This document shows, piece by piece, positions 33,869 to 46,754 of a DNA stretch of 64,000 bases (position 1 is its first letter; every line of letters begins with the position of its first letter). The notes beneath the pieces were generated by a model. The model searched no databases. It was given only the letters and a program-made list of their open reading frames with translations, and was not told the DNA's origin. The position numbers were made by a program, and so were the translations under genes. The stretch is taken from positions 44,861,001 through 44,925,000 of the forward strand of contig NC_083699.1 of assembly GCF_033118175.1 (NCBI RefSeq), in the 5' to 3' direction. This DNA is from Dama dama (lineage: Eukaryota; Chordata; Mammalia; Artiodactyla; Cervidae).

Positions 33869-35559
33869 GACAAGGACAGAAATGGTATGGACCTAACAGA
33901 AGCAGAAGATATTAAGAACAGGTGACAAGAATACACAGAAAAATGATACAAAAAAGATCTTCATGACCCAGATAATCACGAAGGTGTGATCAATCACCTA
34001 GAGCCTGACATCCTGGAATGTGAAGTCGAGTGGGCCTTAGGAAGCATCACTGCAAACAAAGCTAATGGAGATGATGGAATTCCAGTTGAGGATTTCAAAT
34101 CCTAAAGGATGATGTTATGATGATAGGATGATGCTATTCTAAAGGATTATGCTGACTTAATATGTCAGCAAATTTGGAAAATTCAGCAGTGGTCACAGGA
34201 CTGGAAAAGGTCAGTTTTCCAATCCCAAGTAAAGTTAATCCCAAAGAATGTCCAAACTACCGTGTAATTGTACTCATCTCACACACTATCTAAGTAATGC
34301 TCAAAATTCTTCAAGCCAGGCCTCAACAGTACATGAATCATGAATGTCCAGATGTTCAAGCTGGATTTAGAAAATGCAGAGGAGCCAAAGATCAAATTGC
34401 CAACATCGTTGGATCATCAAAATGGCAAAAGAGTTCCAGAAAAACATCTACTTCTGCTTTATTGACTAGACCAAAACCTTTGACTGTGTGGATCACAAAA
34501 AACTGTGGAAAATTCTTAAAGAGATGGGAATATCAGACCACCTGACCTGCCTCCTGAGAAATCTGTATGCAGAACAAGAAGCAACAGTTAGAACTGGACA
34601 TGGAACAACAGACTGGCTCCAAATTGAGAAAGGAGTAGGTAAAGGCTGTAAGTTGTCACCCTGCTTATTTAACTTAAATGCAGAATACATCATGAGAAAT
34701 GCTGGGCTGAATGAAACACGAGCTGGAATCAAGATTGTTGGGAGAAATATCAATAACCTCAGATATGCAGGTGACACCACTCTTATGACAGAACGCAAAG
34801 AAGAACTAAAGAGCTTCTTGGTGAAAGTCAAAGAGGAGAGTGAAAAGGTCGGCTTAAAATTCAACATTCAGAAAACTAATATCATGGCATCTGGTCCCAT
34901 CACTTCGTGGCAAATAGATAGGGAAACAGTGGAAACACTGAGAGACTTTATTTTTTGGGCTCCAAAGTTACTGTGGATGATGACTGCAACCATGAAATTA
35001 AAAGATACTTACTCCTTGGAAGGAAAGTTATGACCAACCTAGACAGCATATTAAAAAGCAGAGACATTACTTTGCCAACAAAGGTCCATCTAGTCAAAGC
35101 TATGGTTTTTCCAGTAGTCATGTATGGATCTGAGTTGGACTATAAAAAAAAAAAAAGAAAAAGATGAAAGCTGAAGAATCAATGATTTTGAACTGTAGTG
35201 TTGGAGAAGACACTTGAGAGTCCCTTGGACTGCAAGGAGATCCAAGCAGTCCATCCTAAAGAAAATCAGTCCTGAATATTCATTGGAAGGACTGATGCTG
35301 AAGCTGAAACTCCAATACTCTGGCCACATGATGTGAAGAACTGACTCTTTTGGAAAGACTCTGATGTTGGGAAAGATTGAAGGCAGGAGGAGAAGGGGAT
35401 GACAGAGGATGAAATGGTTGGATGGCATCACTGACTCAATGGACATGAGTTTGAGTAAGCTCCAGGAGTTGGTGATAGACAGGGAAACCTGGCATGCTAC
35501 AGCCCATGGGGTCACAAAGAGTTGGACACGACTGAGTGACTAAACTGAACTGAACTGAA
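33869..35559 (+). repeat. BovB LINE, 5'-truncated
   Basis: RTE-type LINE running from just upstream of the reverse transcriptase to the 3' end (AAACTGAACTGAACTGA). Frames at 34297-34545 and 34488-35033 overlap in different phases, so a frameshift separates them. RT segments FRKCRGAKDQIANI, LRNLYAEQEATVRTG and KLSPCLFNLNAEY are readable. The catalytic motif at 34764-34775 reads YAGD instead of YADD. There is also a local rearrangement near 34085-34160, where GGATGATG-like units are repeated. It is not functional. No target-site duplication was recognised. Confidence 0.95.
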
Positions 35560-35739
35560 GGCATATGGCTATCTGGGCCAAGAGAGCTCTGGGTAAAGGG
35601 AATATAGCAAGTGTCCAAATGCTTAAGCTGAGTGCCAGGAAGGAAGTCAGTGTGCCCAGACCTGTGTCCACAGGGACAGGGCCACAGGACTGGCGGTAGC
35701 GATGCAGTACTGGGGGCCTGGTGTATTTGGCACCTAGAG

Positions 35740-36120
35740 CAGATAGTTTTTATTTTTTATTTTATTTTATTTGAAGTACAGTTGCGGTACAATATTATAT
35801 GTTACAGGTGTACAATGTAGTGATTCACAATTTTTAAAATTATACTCCATTTGTAGTCATCATAACATATTGATTCTAATCCCTATGTTATACAATACAT
35901 CCTTGTAGCTTGTTCTATACCTAATAGTTTGTACCTCTTACTCACCTAAGTTGCCCCTTCCCCTTCCCTCTCCCCACTGACAACCACTAGTTTGTTCTCT
36001 ATATCTGTGAGCATTTTTCATTTCTGTCTTATTCACAAATTTGTTGTATTCATTAGATTCCACATATAAGTGATGCTATAATGTATTTGTCCTTGTTGAG
36101 CACTTTATTATTTTTGCATC
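35740..36120 (-). repeat. L1 3' end (artiodactyl L1)
   Basis: Inverted L1 3' UTR: TTTGAAGTACAGTTGCGGTA, GTTACAGGTGTACAATGTAG, CACTGACAACCACTAGTTTG, GATTCCACATATAAGTGATG. Confidence 0.9.
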
Positions 36121-36691
36121 CTTCTCTATGTGACAAATGATTTTCAATTTGTGAGAACAACAAACAGAAAATAAACATAGAGGCCAACATAATATTTTAT
36201 TGGATTTTGTATATGTAATTACACCAGTAAAGTGTTTTTAAAATAAAAAAATAAATAAATATTACTGTGCCTGAGGAGAGAGAATGTTTTAAAATTTTAT
36301 TAATGTATTTTTACAGAAGAAAAAATTCATGCATTGTAATTAATAGTGATATGGTAACTAATACATGAATTTTAATAAAACCAAAACTGCTGTGAAAGGT
36401 AAAATTTGGGCAATTATCAAACTGTTCCAAGTGACGTAAAATTTTATTTTCTTAACCCACTCTTTAGTTTTATAATGAACAATTGAAAATTGAAAAGAAA
36501 AATATATCTGATTTTAAAGATATTCAAATTAGGTAAAACATTTCAAGTACAAACTAAAATTTGCACTTACCAAACACAGTATTTCAGTTTGCATTGTGCA
36601 CTCTGTTTTATTCTTTTTTGAAGAAAAACTAAGGAAGTAAACACTGGATAAATGGCTGGAGAAGGGATAGGATACCCATTTCAATATTCCT
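36121..36691. other. Intergenic, AT-rich
   Basis: AT-rich, with ATAAATAAATA near 36250. No gene or nameable repeat. Confidence 0.4.
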
Positions 36692-36897
36692 GGGCGTCCC
36701 AGGTGGTGCAGTGGTAAAGAAACTGCCTGCCAATGCAGGAGATATGGGTTAGATCCCTGGGTCTGGAAAATCCCTTGTAGGAGGAAATGGAACCCACTCC
36801 AGTATTCTTGCTTGGAAATTCCATAGACAGAGGAGCCTGGTGGGCTACCGTCCATGGGGTCACGAAGAGTCAGACACAACTGAATGACTAAGCACAC
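36692..36897 (+). repeat. Bov-tA SINE
   Basis: Full-length sense Bov-tA: GGGCGTCCCAGGTGGTGCAG, TGCCTGCCAATGCAGGAGAT, GGGTCACGAAGAGTCAGACA. Confidence 0.93.
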
Positions 36898-38334
36898 AAA
36901 TTAAAGCCAAAGAATGGAAATCTGAACTCTCTAGGTCATAAGTTGGATTTACATGGCTGGCAAAAAGTAGCCTTTGGAGTTGTAATCGTAGCTCATCAAC
37001 CTCCTAAGCTCTTCTCAATTCAATTCTGCCCACAAGTATAAAAAGCTGCCATATGCAAAGTACTGTTCTCGGCCCACAGATGAAAATCTAGTGATGACCG
37101 AGACTGGAACATTGTCCTGGAGCTCAGTTTACTGGAACCATGCTCTGGAATCAAAATCTTCCGTATTCTCCACTTTCCTCCAGTTTCTCTTAGGACCCAT
37201 GTTCCAGGGAGTGTTGACGAACTCATCTCTCATGGACAGGCTCAAATTATAGCTTGTCATTGGATGCGTAAACCATCCATTACTTAGCTGGAGTGTTTGA
37301 GGTATCTTCCTCCTATAGAAACTAGGTGGTTCAGAAACTCTTGACAGAGGTTCTGACTTTGGAAAATGATTGATTGTTGGAATATCTGAACTTGTAATAG
37401 AACAAGGCAGCCCAGGGACTTCTGATTAGAGTATTTGAATCAAAAGGAAAGAAATATTCCACTTTGACCACTTACTGCTGTGACCGGGTCAACTGGGAAA
37501 AGGCTCCTCCTCTTCTGTTAATGGCTTTTCTCTGGGGTTCTCATTTCTGCTCCTATTTTAGGCATTACTGCCCCTCCATCTGCCCTCTGTAAGGGCAGAG
37601 ACACAAGTTAGGTAGCTGACCTAGTTCTTCCATGGCCCTTGTGGGAGTCAAATATGAGAATTTGTATCTAATGCAAGGCTCTACTTCTTCTTTATTGTAA
37701 ATCTTACTTTATGCAGTTCAGGTACAGTGATTTTTTGTGAGTCACTGAAGCATTAAATTTGTATTTAATTGCTCCTGTTTGAGATTTTTAAAATGTTGTC
37801 TCTTCAGTCATTAAATGTGTTCATTTATTTACTCTATTATATAATATTTACTCTATTTATTTACTCTATTATACTCTAGTATTTTCCTAATGCTTTATAT
37901 GTCCCACACTTTGTGGCCCTCACTGCCCTCGAGTCCACTGACTATGATTTGGGGACTATTCTCATAGCATATTTTACATAAGTCAATAATGGCTCTTAAC
38001 ACTCTCAAGGGAAAGAATCATTCATCTTCAAATCCAAGTACTTGGCTCAGGGAATGGAGGAAATGGCAAGTGTTCAATAAATACTGTAGATGAATAAATC
38101 ACTCTTTTCTTGCTTGGGGAAACTGCTTTATACTATTGCATTTTTCAGATTAGGTAGATGCTTACAGAGTTTTCCCTTCAGGATGGTCAATGGCAGAGTG
38201 TAAAATAGAACTATAGGAGATATCCGTGGTCTGTCTAAATCCCCTTGAATGTTCTTCAATGCAATTATGTGTTTTCTTCTGAGGTACCTGCAACTCTATG
38301 CAGAGGATTACCCTTGAACCCTTTAGCCTGCCCT
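36898..38334. other. Intergenic, mostly unassigned
   Basis: No gene recognised. A TTTATTTACTCTATTATA-type simple stretch lies near 37820-37880, and a MIR- or L2-tail-like stretch near 38030-38098 (AGTGTTCAATAAATACTGTA). Confidence 0.4.
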
Positions 38335-38381
38335 AGCACAGAGTCAGACACGACTGAAGTGACTTAGCAGCAGCAGCAGCA
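38335..38381 (+). repeat. BovA2 3'-tail fragment
   Basis: Only the last part of a BovA2 is present: GCACAGAGTCAGACACGACT, then GACTTAGCAGCAGCAGCAGC. Confidence 0.88.
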
Positions 38382-38389
38382 AAGAAAGA

Positions 38390-38700
38390 AAAGTTCCTAG
38401 AGTTTATCCCCCATACCCACCTGGCCCAAACAGCCCTGACCAATGACTAAGGCTGAAGCCTGAAGCTCTTCTTCTTTGCTAAGAGTTGGCACACAGAGGT
38501 GAAGTTTACATTCTAAAGCTGCCTGATAGCATCGGGTTGAGGTTAAGACTTTGCCAAAAATAACATTCTCCTTTGTGTTATCTTCTCCCTCACCAGTTTC
38601 TCCTGGGAATATTTCCTCAATAAAATATTTGCATATGAATCCATGGCTTAGTGTCTGTTTCTGGGGAGTTCAACTCCAGAAAAGAACTAAGGGTTCCTAT
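38390..38700 (+). repeat. Possible old LTR, low confidence
   Basis: CCTGGCCCAAACAGCCCTGA at the start, then TTTCCTCAATAAAATATTTG and CTTAGTGTCTGTTTCTGGGG. An AATAAA followed by a 'GTCTGTTTCTGGGG' end is seen in mammalian LTR repeats. No coding part remains. Confidence 0.3.
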
Positions 38701-39646
38701 TTGTAACCCCCATTCTGGATCTATGGAGGAACTCATTTCTTTTGGGGAGAGATGGGGAATTATTTACCGATAAACAGATTTCATCTTTGCTTTCTTTCAT
38801 CTGGCTCTTATCTAGTACATTTCAAAGCCTTTTCTCTCCCTAATTTAAAATTTTACATTCAACTTCTCTGAATTTGGTCTAACCATTCTTTCTGCCTAAG
38901 GTATTAAGATTGTTCCAGGAGAATTCAATAGCTCATTTTATGCTTCTGGAAATATATTGACTCTCGTCAAGGACTTTAGGCCTGGCTAAGTTTAAGCAAC
39001 ATTGTCCCAGCCCTCTGTGTGTTTAGTAGCAGGATAGGACCAGAATGTCTGTTTAATTTCATAGTCTGGAAGGCTTTCCAGATGACTGGCCACAAGAACA
39101 AATCTACAAAAACTGCCAGGTGCATGGTTTGTCAGCTGACTGCTGGAAATGTCAGTGAGAATGACTGTCAACTGCTAACTGCATTTGTCAGGTTAAGTCA
39201 CCTACCAGTGTCTGACTAGTGGTCAAAAAGATATCCCAGTGCTGTCAGATTGACAGAGACAGAATAAAGGGACAGGGTAGTTGATTAATCTCACTAGGGG
39301 ATCATAAGTAGAGAGAAGTATGGAAGACCTCTATAAGTTAATGATCATTCAAGAAAACAGATTTGCTCAGCAACAAAATTAAGCAGGCTTGCTTAACAAC
39401 GAAACTAATAACAAAACTATAGAACAAGTCAATGACGCCTGTATCCTGATGGTTGAGGTCAGTAAATTAATGATTCCTAGAACATGCTCTCTGAACACAC
39501 TAAAAACAAAAATATAGGGGAAAGGTGACATTTGAAAGTAGAAAATCTTCATTACACTGAAACTTAAAGATGATTTGCCATATTTTAGCATATGTTACCA
39601 CCTTTCTACTGATTTGAATAACTCCATGACTGTCCCAGGCTGACCA
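38701..39646. other. Intergenic, unassigned
   Basis: No gene recognised. Short frames at 39019-39219 and 39379-39591 show no known domain. Confidence 0.35.
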
Positions 39647-39936
39647 TGTAGAACAGAAAACTCCCCCACCTAGTGTGGAGGAGGAGCTGATGCTGGAAGT
39701 TTAACATCTACTGAAGAATGAGTAAAAAGGTGATCTTCTCCTCCTCCCAACTTTTCCTTTGATTATGAAACTGTAGTTCTCAGTTCTCAGAGCAACACTC
39801 TCTTGCCTGCCCACTTGTATCTCTCTTAAGCATCCTGTACTATTAAATCCACTTGTTACCTATCACTTTGCCTCTTGCTAAATTCTTTCTGGGCCAAGAC
39901 AAAGGAACCCAAGCATCAGTAAGTCCTGACACTACA
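39647..39936 (+). mobile_element. Probable solo LTR of a ruminant endogenous retrovirus
   Basis: About 290 bp from TGTAGAACAG to CTGACACTACA, so a TG...CA boundary pair. It contains an ATTAAA polyadenylation-like signal near 39842 and a typical LTR 3' part (CACTTTGCCTCTTGCTAAAT, TTCTTTCTGGGCCAAGACAA). Similar ends occur in cattle ERV LTRs. No gag, pol or env sequence was recognised around it. The family was assigned from memory, and the left boundary is the weaker one. Confidence 0.55.
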
Positions 39937-39961
39937 TGAATGGTTTTAATTAAAAGACAGT

Positions 39962-40060
39962 GGGTTTAAGTCCCCTCTTAAGTCAGGAATCATAGGCTCA
40001 AGCCCCTATCTGAGATGTGGCTGGGTTCAAGTCCCATCTAAGAATTGTGGTTTCAAGAAC
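39962..40060 (+). repeat. Short imperfect repeat array beside the LTR
   Basis: Four spaced copies of a GGTTCAAGTCC-like motif: GGTTTAAGTCC (39963), GGCTCAAGCCC (39995), GGTTCAAGTCC (40024) and GGTTTCAAG (40049), 25-32 bases apart with TCTTAAG/TCTGAGA/TCTAAGA-like sequence between. It probably belongs to the retroviral leader just after the LTR. Confidence 0.6.
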
Positions 40061-40904
40061 AATACCTTGGTGAACACTAAACTCATATCTCTGCTCCCCT
40101 CATGGCTAAAAATGTTATTGACCATTGAGACCAAATAAAGACACTGACCAGAAGAACAGTGGCATTTCTAAAATTGATGTTGTCACTGCTCAAAGAACAG
40201 AGGTTCAATAACAATTGTCAATATAAGAGGCTTCCCCAGAAAGAAAACAGCTGGGATGAGATGGGATGGTTACAAAGATGAGAAATGGACTTAGACATTC
40301 TAAAGTGAGCTGGGCCCCAGGATCTATCCTAAGAAGAATATAACCCTCTAAATTCATGTCCTAAAGCAATTAATCAATTCTAGATGATCTAATCTGGTTG
40401 GAGAGATGAGTATATTCAGACATGGGCATGGTCCAGGATCAGTTATTCTTTTTTTTCCTCATCTAAAGGATGGATTAGATTGGCTATCTTAAGGAATGAA
40501 GGTTATACATATATTTTCAAACTAACTTCAAGAATATAAGGTATTAAATACCATTCTACATTTTTCCTTTTGGTTAGTGGCAATGCTTTCCCACTGAACT
40601 TAGCCAGCAGGTGATTGTGTTGTCAAGAATGGAGTACTTAGTACTCTAACAAAGAGCAGGGATAAATGAGCTCATCTCAAAGGGAGAGAAGTCTGTCAAC
40701 ACACTTTCTTCCCACCAGGAACTGCTCTTTAACATAGAGTCAAGAATATGGCAGTGACATAGCATTTTCAAAGGAAATATGCCACAAAATGTCTCAACAC
40801 TGCAGGAGATGGCAGAAAAAAAAAAATGTAGATGAGTCTCTATGAGGACAAATGCAAGAGAGCACATTTGGGAAAAATAAACTAAGCTATTCTTTTAGGA
40901 TTAT
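40061..40904. other. Intergenic, unassigned
   Basis: No gene or nameable repeat recognised. Possibly more leader sequence of the ERV at the left. Confidence 0.35.
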
Positions 40905-41072
40905 AGTTCATAAATCTGATTCATCATCAGAATCACCTGGAGAGCTTGACAAAGCTACGATTCCTCAAGACTCATTCTGGAGATTCAGAGTATATCTGAA
41001 CTTGGGTGCAAGACTTTATTTCTAATAAGCTCCTTGGGGATTTTCATGATGGATCAAGTTTGAGCACCATGT
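40905..41072 (+). repeat. MER5A-like DNA transposon
   Basis: CATCAGAATCACCTGGAGAG, GCTACGATTCCTCAAGACTC and AATAAGCTCCTTGGGGATTT follow the MER5A order, ending AAGTTTGAGCACCATG. Confidence 0.8.
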
Positions 41073-42088
41073 TTCAAAAAGAACTTTATGAAGTGCTGTG
41101 GACAATTCCTTGGAGAGAGTGGGCAAAAAGATCAACCAAACACTACCTACAAATATGTCTGAATCTGCACTATTTACACAGGCCTTTGCATCTCATGGGA
41201 GATTCTATAGACTCAGAAGTCATCCAGGAAGGGCCAATTCTAAAAAGCAGTCCTTCAGAGTAGTCAGATAATAGGACAAGAAGGGCTCCAAAATAAAGTC
41301 TGAAAAGAAATTTGGCTTTAGAAGTGCAAGTAACTGATTCTGTAAACAAAAGCCAGCAGTAGGCTACCCCACATCTCATTTTAAATAAATAAGGAGATTA
41401 ACTAAGAAAATAATTTTAAACAATTAGCAAATCATAGATAATTACATTTTAAGTAAAATAAAATCAGATTCATTCAATTCTTGCAAGTTTCTCGTGCACT
41501 CATCAGTTCATTCATTCTAAAATTATGCAGATACAAATTAGGTAACAAATAACATTCTCATGCCGATAGCCAGGGAAAGTAAGATGTAGACATAGTAATT
41601 TGCTCAAAATCACAAATGAAAGAAGTCTGGGTTAGAGTTAAAACCTGCCTGACTCCTAAGCTTATGCTCTTAGCTGCCACAGGCCATTGTCTGAAAGAGA
41701 CACCTTTGAGATTGACTTTATCTATCTGAGCACTGCTTGACCCCATTGATGAGGTCAGACATGGGGTACTGGTCCAGAGCCCACGACCTCAGCTAGCATG
41801 GCTATTCCTATGCCCCCAAAGGCTAGCTCTGTCCCACCCCCCAGACTCCAGGTGCAGACCTGAGCTCCCACTTTGCCGTGGGACACCTGCCATGCCAGGG
41901 TGAGGTGTGGGTAGACACAAATATTTGGTCTTTCCCAAAGATGACTCTTGGCATCCAGATCAAATAGGTTATAGGATTTATCTAGGGAGGATCTGAACTT
42001 AAAAAACTGTCCCCAGATCAAACCAGTTTCAATTAGTCATGGATTGTGGTTCAACTCTTCTAGGCTATTTAAGCCCTTATCCAATTCT
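41073..42088. other. Intergenic, mostly unassigned
   Basis: An inverted MIR-like core is at about 41590-41685 (TAATTTGCTCAAAATCACAA, CCTGCCTGACTCCTAAGC). Elsewhere no gene or repeat was recognised. Confidence 0.4.
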
Positions 42089-42302
42089 TGAGGGCTTCCC
42101 AGGTAGCTCAGTGTTTGTAAAAGAATCCTCCTGCCAAGGTGGGAGACACTGGTTCAATCTCTGGGTCTGGAAGATCCCCTGGAGGAGGGCATGGTAACCC
42201 ACTCCAGTGTTCTTGCCTGGAGAATCCCATGGACAGAGGAGCCTGGTGGGCTACAGACCATGCGGTTGCAGAGAGTAGGACACAGCTGATTGAGCCCTCG
42301 CA
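42089..42302 (+). repeat. Bov-tA SINE with target-site duplication
   Basis: Sense Bov-tA: GAGGGCTTCCCAGGTAGCTC, GAAGATCCCCTGGAGGAGG, GCGGTTGCAGAGAGTAGGAC. Direct repeat CCAATTCT lies at 42081-42088 and 42303-42310. Confidence 0.93.
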
Positions 42303-42310
42303 CCAATTCT

Positions 42311-43529
42311 CAAGACTAACCTTGGCCTGAATCAAGAGAGAAGTGACTCAGCTTTCAGGAAAGTGCATCCAGCCATCTGTCGTGTACTTGTACTTCAAGC
42401 TGTTTGCTCAGGGTGCTTTATCCCTAAGTGTCCCTGCATATACTTTCACCAAATGCACCTTCACCGCCAGGAGAGGTATCTCTCCTATCTTTGTAACCAA
42501 TGTTTCCCTGGTCACATAAACCCAGGACTGTAGTCATAAACAGGGTCACAGAAGCACTGTCAGGCCGAAGTCCCTCCTGGATCACTGAGAAGATACACAG
42601 AGTGCTCCAGCATGCTCTTCTCTCCTCTGCAGACCACAGTCCACCAGCCCCAGATGATCTCTGGTGCTTCCGTGAGGCTTCTGTGGGTTTCATTTCACCT
42701 GGAAGTTGGTTGCAGAGGACTGCAATCTAGATTAGACCAATCTCATTGCAGTCTGGATAAATCTGGATAAAATGCTCTAATCGCATCTCCCCATCCTGTC
42801 TCTTTTAGCTACTCTCTAGCTCCCTTAGCCATTTGGAGACATACTCAGACTGTTTATAACACCTGTGTGACACCATCAGCCACTAGCAAAATGCATCTTA
42901 CTCTGAGGCTCACACAGTCACCTCTCAGCCAAGTGACAGAGGGCACAGGTGGATTCCCTCCACTGTGCTTTTATTACACCCTGACACACCAACCACAGAG
43001 TGGGCTTCTATCTCTATCTGTGCCCCTACTCCTATCCTTTTCTCTCTCCCCATCTCTATCTCTAGCCCTTTCTCTCTCTCTCTTCATCACAGGCCCTTGC
43101 GAAAGTTTATAAAATTAAGGTGAAACCAGAGAACAGATTGAAAAATATACAGTTAATTATACTTAAACTTTCCCCCTCTTCCCCAGTATCCATTGTTTGG
43201 TTCCTCAAACAAATTTGCCTGGCTTGATTCTCTCTTCTCTTAAGTTGAGTACCTTTCTAGGAGAGCCTTTGCATTCACAAATAAACTTCTAGTGTCCTCT
43301 ACATACTGAAATGGTCTTTGCAAAATATACCTAGCCCTTCTAATTTCACAGCACACCTCCCCACATCTACTATACACACGGAGAGCCAAATTCATTAAGC
43401 ACAACTTTGGAATCACTATACTTCATACTTTTGGTTGCTTTTATTCATGTCCTATTGTTTTAGTTAAGCTTCTTTGTATTGAATGGAAAACAGATGTTCA
43501 CACACAAAGACGGAGAAATAAAAACAAAA
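42311..43529. other. Intergenic, unassigned
   Basis: Contains a CT-rich stretch at about 43035-43085. No gene, RNA or nameable repeat recognised. Confidence 0.4.
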
Positions 43530-44260
43530 TGTCCCAGTGATTATGTTTTTTATTCAATCATGCCACAGCTGCTTACAAAGCCCCAACCATGGCATTGTTC
43601 TGGGTGCAGAGTGGGAAGATGAAATGAACCAGGCTTTGTCCCTACCCTCAGCAAACGTGCTCCTAGTTAAAGTGGGGTTGCATAGACACTGGAGGAAATT
43701 GAAACACTACAAGATCATAATACAAGGTGAAAAGAGCTGCCTGCTACACAAAGGGTGAATATGTAGAGTGTGATGCATGTGTAGATAAAAGAGATCTCTC
43801 TTTTCACTTGGCATTCAGTGGCATCCTAATTGAGAAATAGGTGGGATTTGGATATATAAAGATAAGAGTAACAATTATAGAGAAAACAGCATGAAAAAAG
43901 GTGTTGAAGTGGAAAAACGGTTCCTGTATGCTGGGAATAACAAGTGAGTTGCTCAGTGCTGGGAACAGTAGTTTGCTACGTTGGAGAGTGCAAGGATGAG
44001 AAATGTCTGAGATGAGGCCACATGTGGCCATTGCAAGGGGTCTTAAATTCCTTTCTAAGTGATATGCATTTTATTTGGTAGATAATTTAGAATATGAAGA
44101 GTTTCTGACCATGGACAGAACATGATCAGAGTTGAGCAATAAAATTCATAGGGACCTAGAGAAGCAGAAACTGAAGAGACTTCAGTTGGGGAAACTAGAT
44201 AAGAGATTCTTAACTCAGACAAAGTTTTGGAGGGAAGGAATTTCTACACGAGAGATACTG
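43530..44260 (+). repeat. L2 LINE fragment
   Basis: CATGGCATTGTTCTGGGTGC, GGCTTTGTCCCTACCCTCAG, then GAAGAGTTTCTGACCATGGA, CATGATCAGAGTTGAGCAAT and GAGACTTCAGTTGGGGAAAC. The order matches the L2 3' region. Confidence 0.6.
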
Positions 44261-46754
44261 CCACAGGAGTTTTCAGAGGTTTAAGAACTGATTGGAGGGG
44301 GGACTAGTGAGACTCTTTGTTCCATGCTATGTTTGTTGTTACACAAGGAAAAGTCCTCACTTACCCACAAAGCCTTGATGTCACACAGAGCCGCCACTTT
44401 TGGCTTGTGATGATAGGAATAGTATCCTGTGAGTTGTGCAGTGCCAATACATGCAACATATGTGAGACTTACCTGTGGAGTCCTGCCCCAAGGCCACAGA
44501 AGAGAGCTGAGAACCAAGGTCACCTCCAGAGCTGACTGAGTCCTTTGTAACTGTTGCCAAAAGGCCCCTGGTCATCACTAACAAGCTTTCTGACTCCAAA
44601 TTAGGCAAAGGTGCCTGGTCTGGTAGTCAGCTATAGCATGGTAACTAATCACCTAACGCTGACTTTCCAGCAGGATTTTTTTTTTTTTTTTTTTTTTGGT
44701 CTTGAGGCTATTAAAAACTGGCCATTAACTCATGAAAACTGTTGTCACTCCCTGGCCTGTCAGGAGGTCAGCCTGCGCGTTTGCAGTGCCCACATTATCT
44801 CTGCTCTTTGTTCTTACTAAACTCACTCCCTCAAGAAATGCTCTATGTCTGGAAATTCTTTTCCAACCTCACTTGGACGGCCTCAACACTTCTGGCAATA
44901 TTGTTACTCTCACCCACACCTTCAAACTCAACAGTCTCCACAGTCGATGTGTGTGCAGCATTTATCACAGGCCAGTACTTAGGCAGATTTTTCATGGGGT
45001 TGAAACACTGAGAAGAGCAAATGGGGATGCAAGAGCAAAGAAATGGAGCTGGGAGAGCCTGGACAATCCCTTGAACATGCTTCATTCAAACATGGAAGTT
45101 GCTCTACAACACGTTGTATGTTTTCCCCCAGTGAGTTAGCTGATTTGATTAGCCGAATCTGGCTAGAAGTGAAGACCATAAAGGATCTTCACTTGGAAGC
45201 CTAGACTTGGATTTTAGACCCAGGTCACACATTTCCTAAGTGCATGATTTTGCACAATTGGGATTTTCTTTTTTTTACCTCGGTCTCCTGAAAGTTTGCT
45301 CAAGTAATTATGTAGAAAACAAGCTGAGCTAGCAGGGCGGGGAAACCCTTGGATAAAGTGCTCAGATCACGCTAGACTTTTTGGAAGAAGTGACCAGTGA
45401 GCTGAAATCTGGAGGAGAAGGAGACAGCCATGAGGATGGGGCGTTGGTGGAAGTGAGGGGAATATTCAAGCGAGAGAGGATGGCAAGTGCGGTCTTCCTG
45501 ATGAAGGAACAAGATCAACAGGCTTGGGAGGGCCAGGGTGGCTCGGTCAACACCTCCAGGAGAGGTACGTTTGGTCATTGTTGCTTTTATTTGTAGGTTT
45601 GTTCAATTCTGAAAAAAGTCATTTTGCTGATAAACTTTAAAAGGTCATATTAACAAGTCTAAAGAAATGAAAGGACAGACAATGTGTGTGTGGCAGCAAT
45701 TTTCAAGGGTTTTTTTTTTTTTTTTCTTTCACATAAAAAAGTTAGCATAGTACAAAGCTGAGAGAGAATTCATATGACCCTTTTAAAGAAACTGTACGAA
45801 GCAGAGGCTGAGCAAAGTTCAAGCAGGGATACAGGCTTCTGCTCCTGGAGACAGAAGGCAGAAACCAGAGCTCTATCTGCTCTCATGACATCGGCTCTCA
45901 GAGCTCTGGTTTTATTTTACTCTCTCAGCTGTGGGAGCTGACCTTTTCTGTGATTGATGGTTAGCTTCAAGAGAACTTCTAGGAAAACTAAAAACTCTTT
46001 CTGGAGGAAATCATATTCATGATGACAATCCATTGGATAGTTGCCTTGCTTGCCTTCTTGTCTGTTGATGCTGTGAACATCCCAGGGAGAACAACACGGA
46101 TAGTGACAGAGCAGGGACTTCACGGCAGGGGTCCCATGTCCGAATCCAGCTCCAGGCTCCACTCAGGAGTCGGGTGCCCTCAGACAGGTTGCTGAGGCTT
46201 TGGAGGATTCAGTATCTGATGAAAAGAAGGATGAGGGTAGTCCTCACCCTGCCTTCCTCCTAGGATTATTATGAAGCTTAAATAACAGACCGAGAATGAA
46301 AGTATTTTGGAGACTATAATGCCCTGTAACAAAGCAGGGAATAATCACATCTGCAGTGTTAGAAATGCCTGGGACTTTGTAAAGAAGTGGCTTTGTGGCC
46401 ACATAACTGAAGGAGACTACCTCATTTTGTTATCCAGAATGAAAGACTTCACTGTAGAGAAAGAGAGATCGATTTTAGAACAACAGAATGATAGATGCTA
46501 CTCATCGCTTTTGTACAGGATAATTGATGATAGCATAAACTACGTACAAGGCTCTGAATAGTCACTTTGTCCAGTCATCACATTTGCAAGTGTGCAATGC
46601 GCACTTCTGTGAACACAGAAGGACACAGATGGCACAGCCGTATTTCCATTCTCTATTTCCTCCCTTGTGTATTTAGTAAGGTGACCCTAGAGTCAGGGTT
46701 CTTCTCCATGGGTAAGAGCTGTATACCTTGGAGAGAAGATAGACGTGAAACTGT
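44261..46754. other. Intergenic, old repeats
   Basis: T tract at 44676-44698, a diverged MIR-like stretch near 45200-45310, an L2-like stretch near 45350-45570 (AGTGACCAGTGAGCTGAAAT; GCAAGTGCGGTCTTCCTGAT), a T tract near 45709-45726, and a MIR-like end near 46140-46290. Overlapping frames on both strands at 44732-45179 show no recognisable protein. Confidence 0.4.

Noticed and set aside
34297..35167. Reverse-transcriptase-like open frames as a host gene
   Set aside because: They are frameshifted BovB remnants with a broken catalytic motif.
44732..45179. Overlapping open frames on both strands (up to 135 codons)
   Set aside because: No known protein pattern, overlapping in several frames, no splice or start support.
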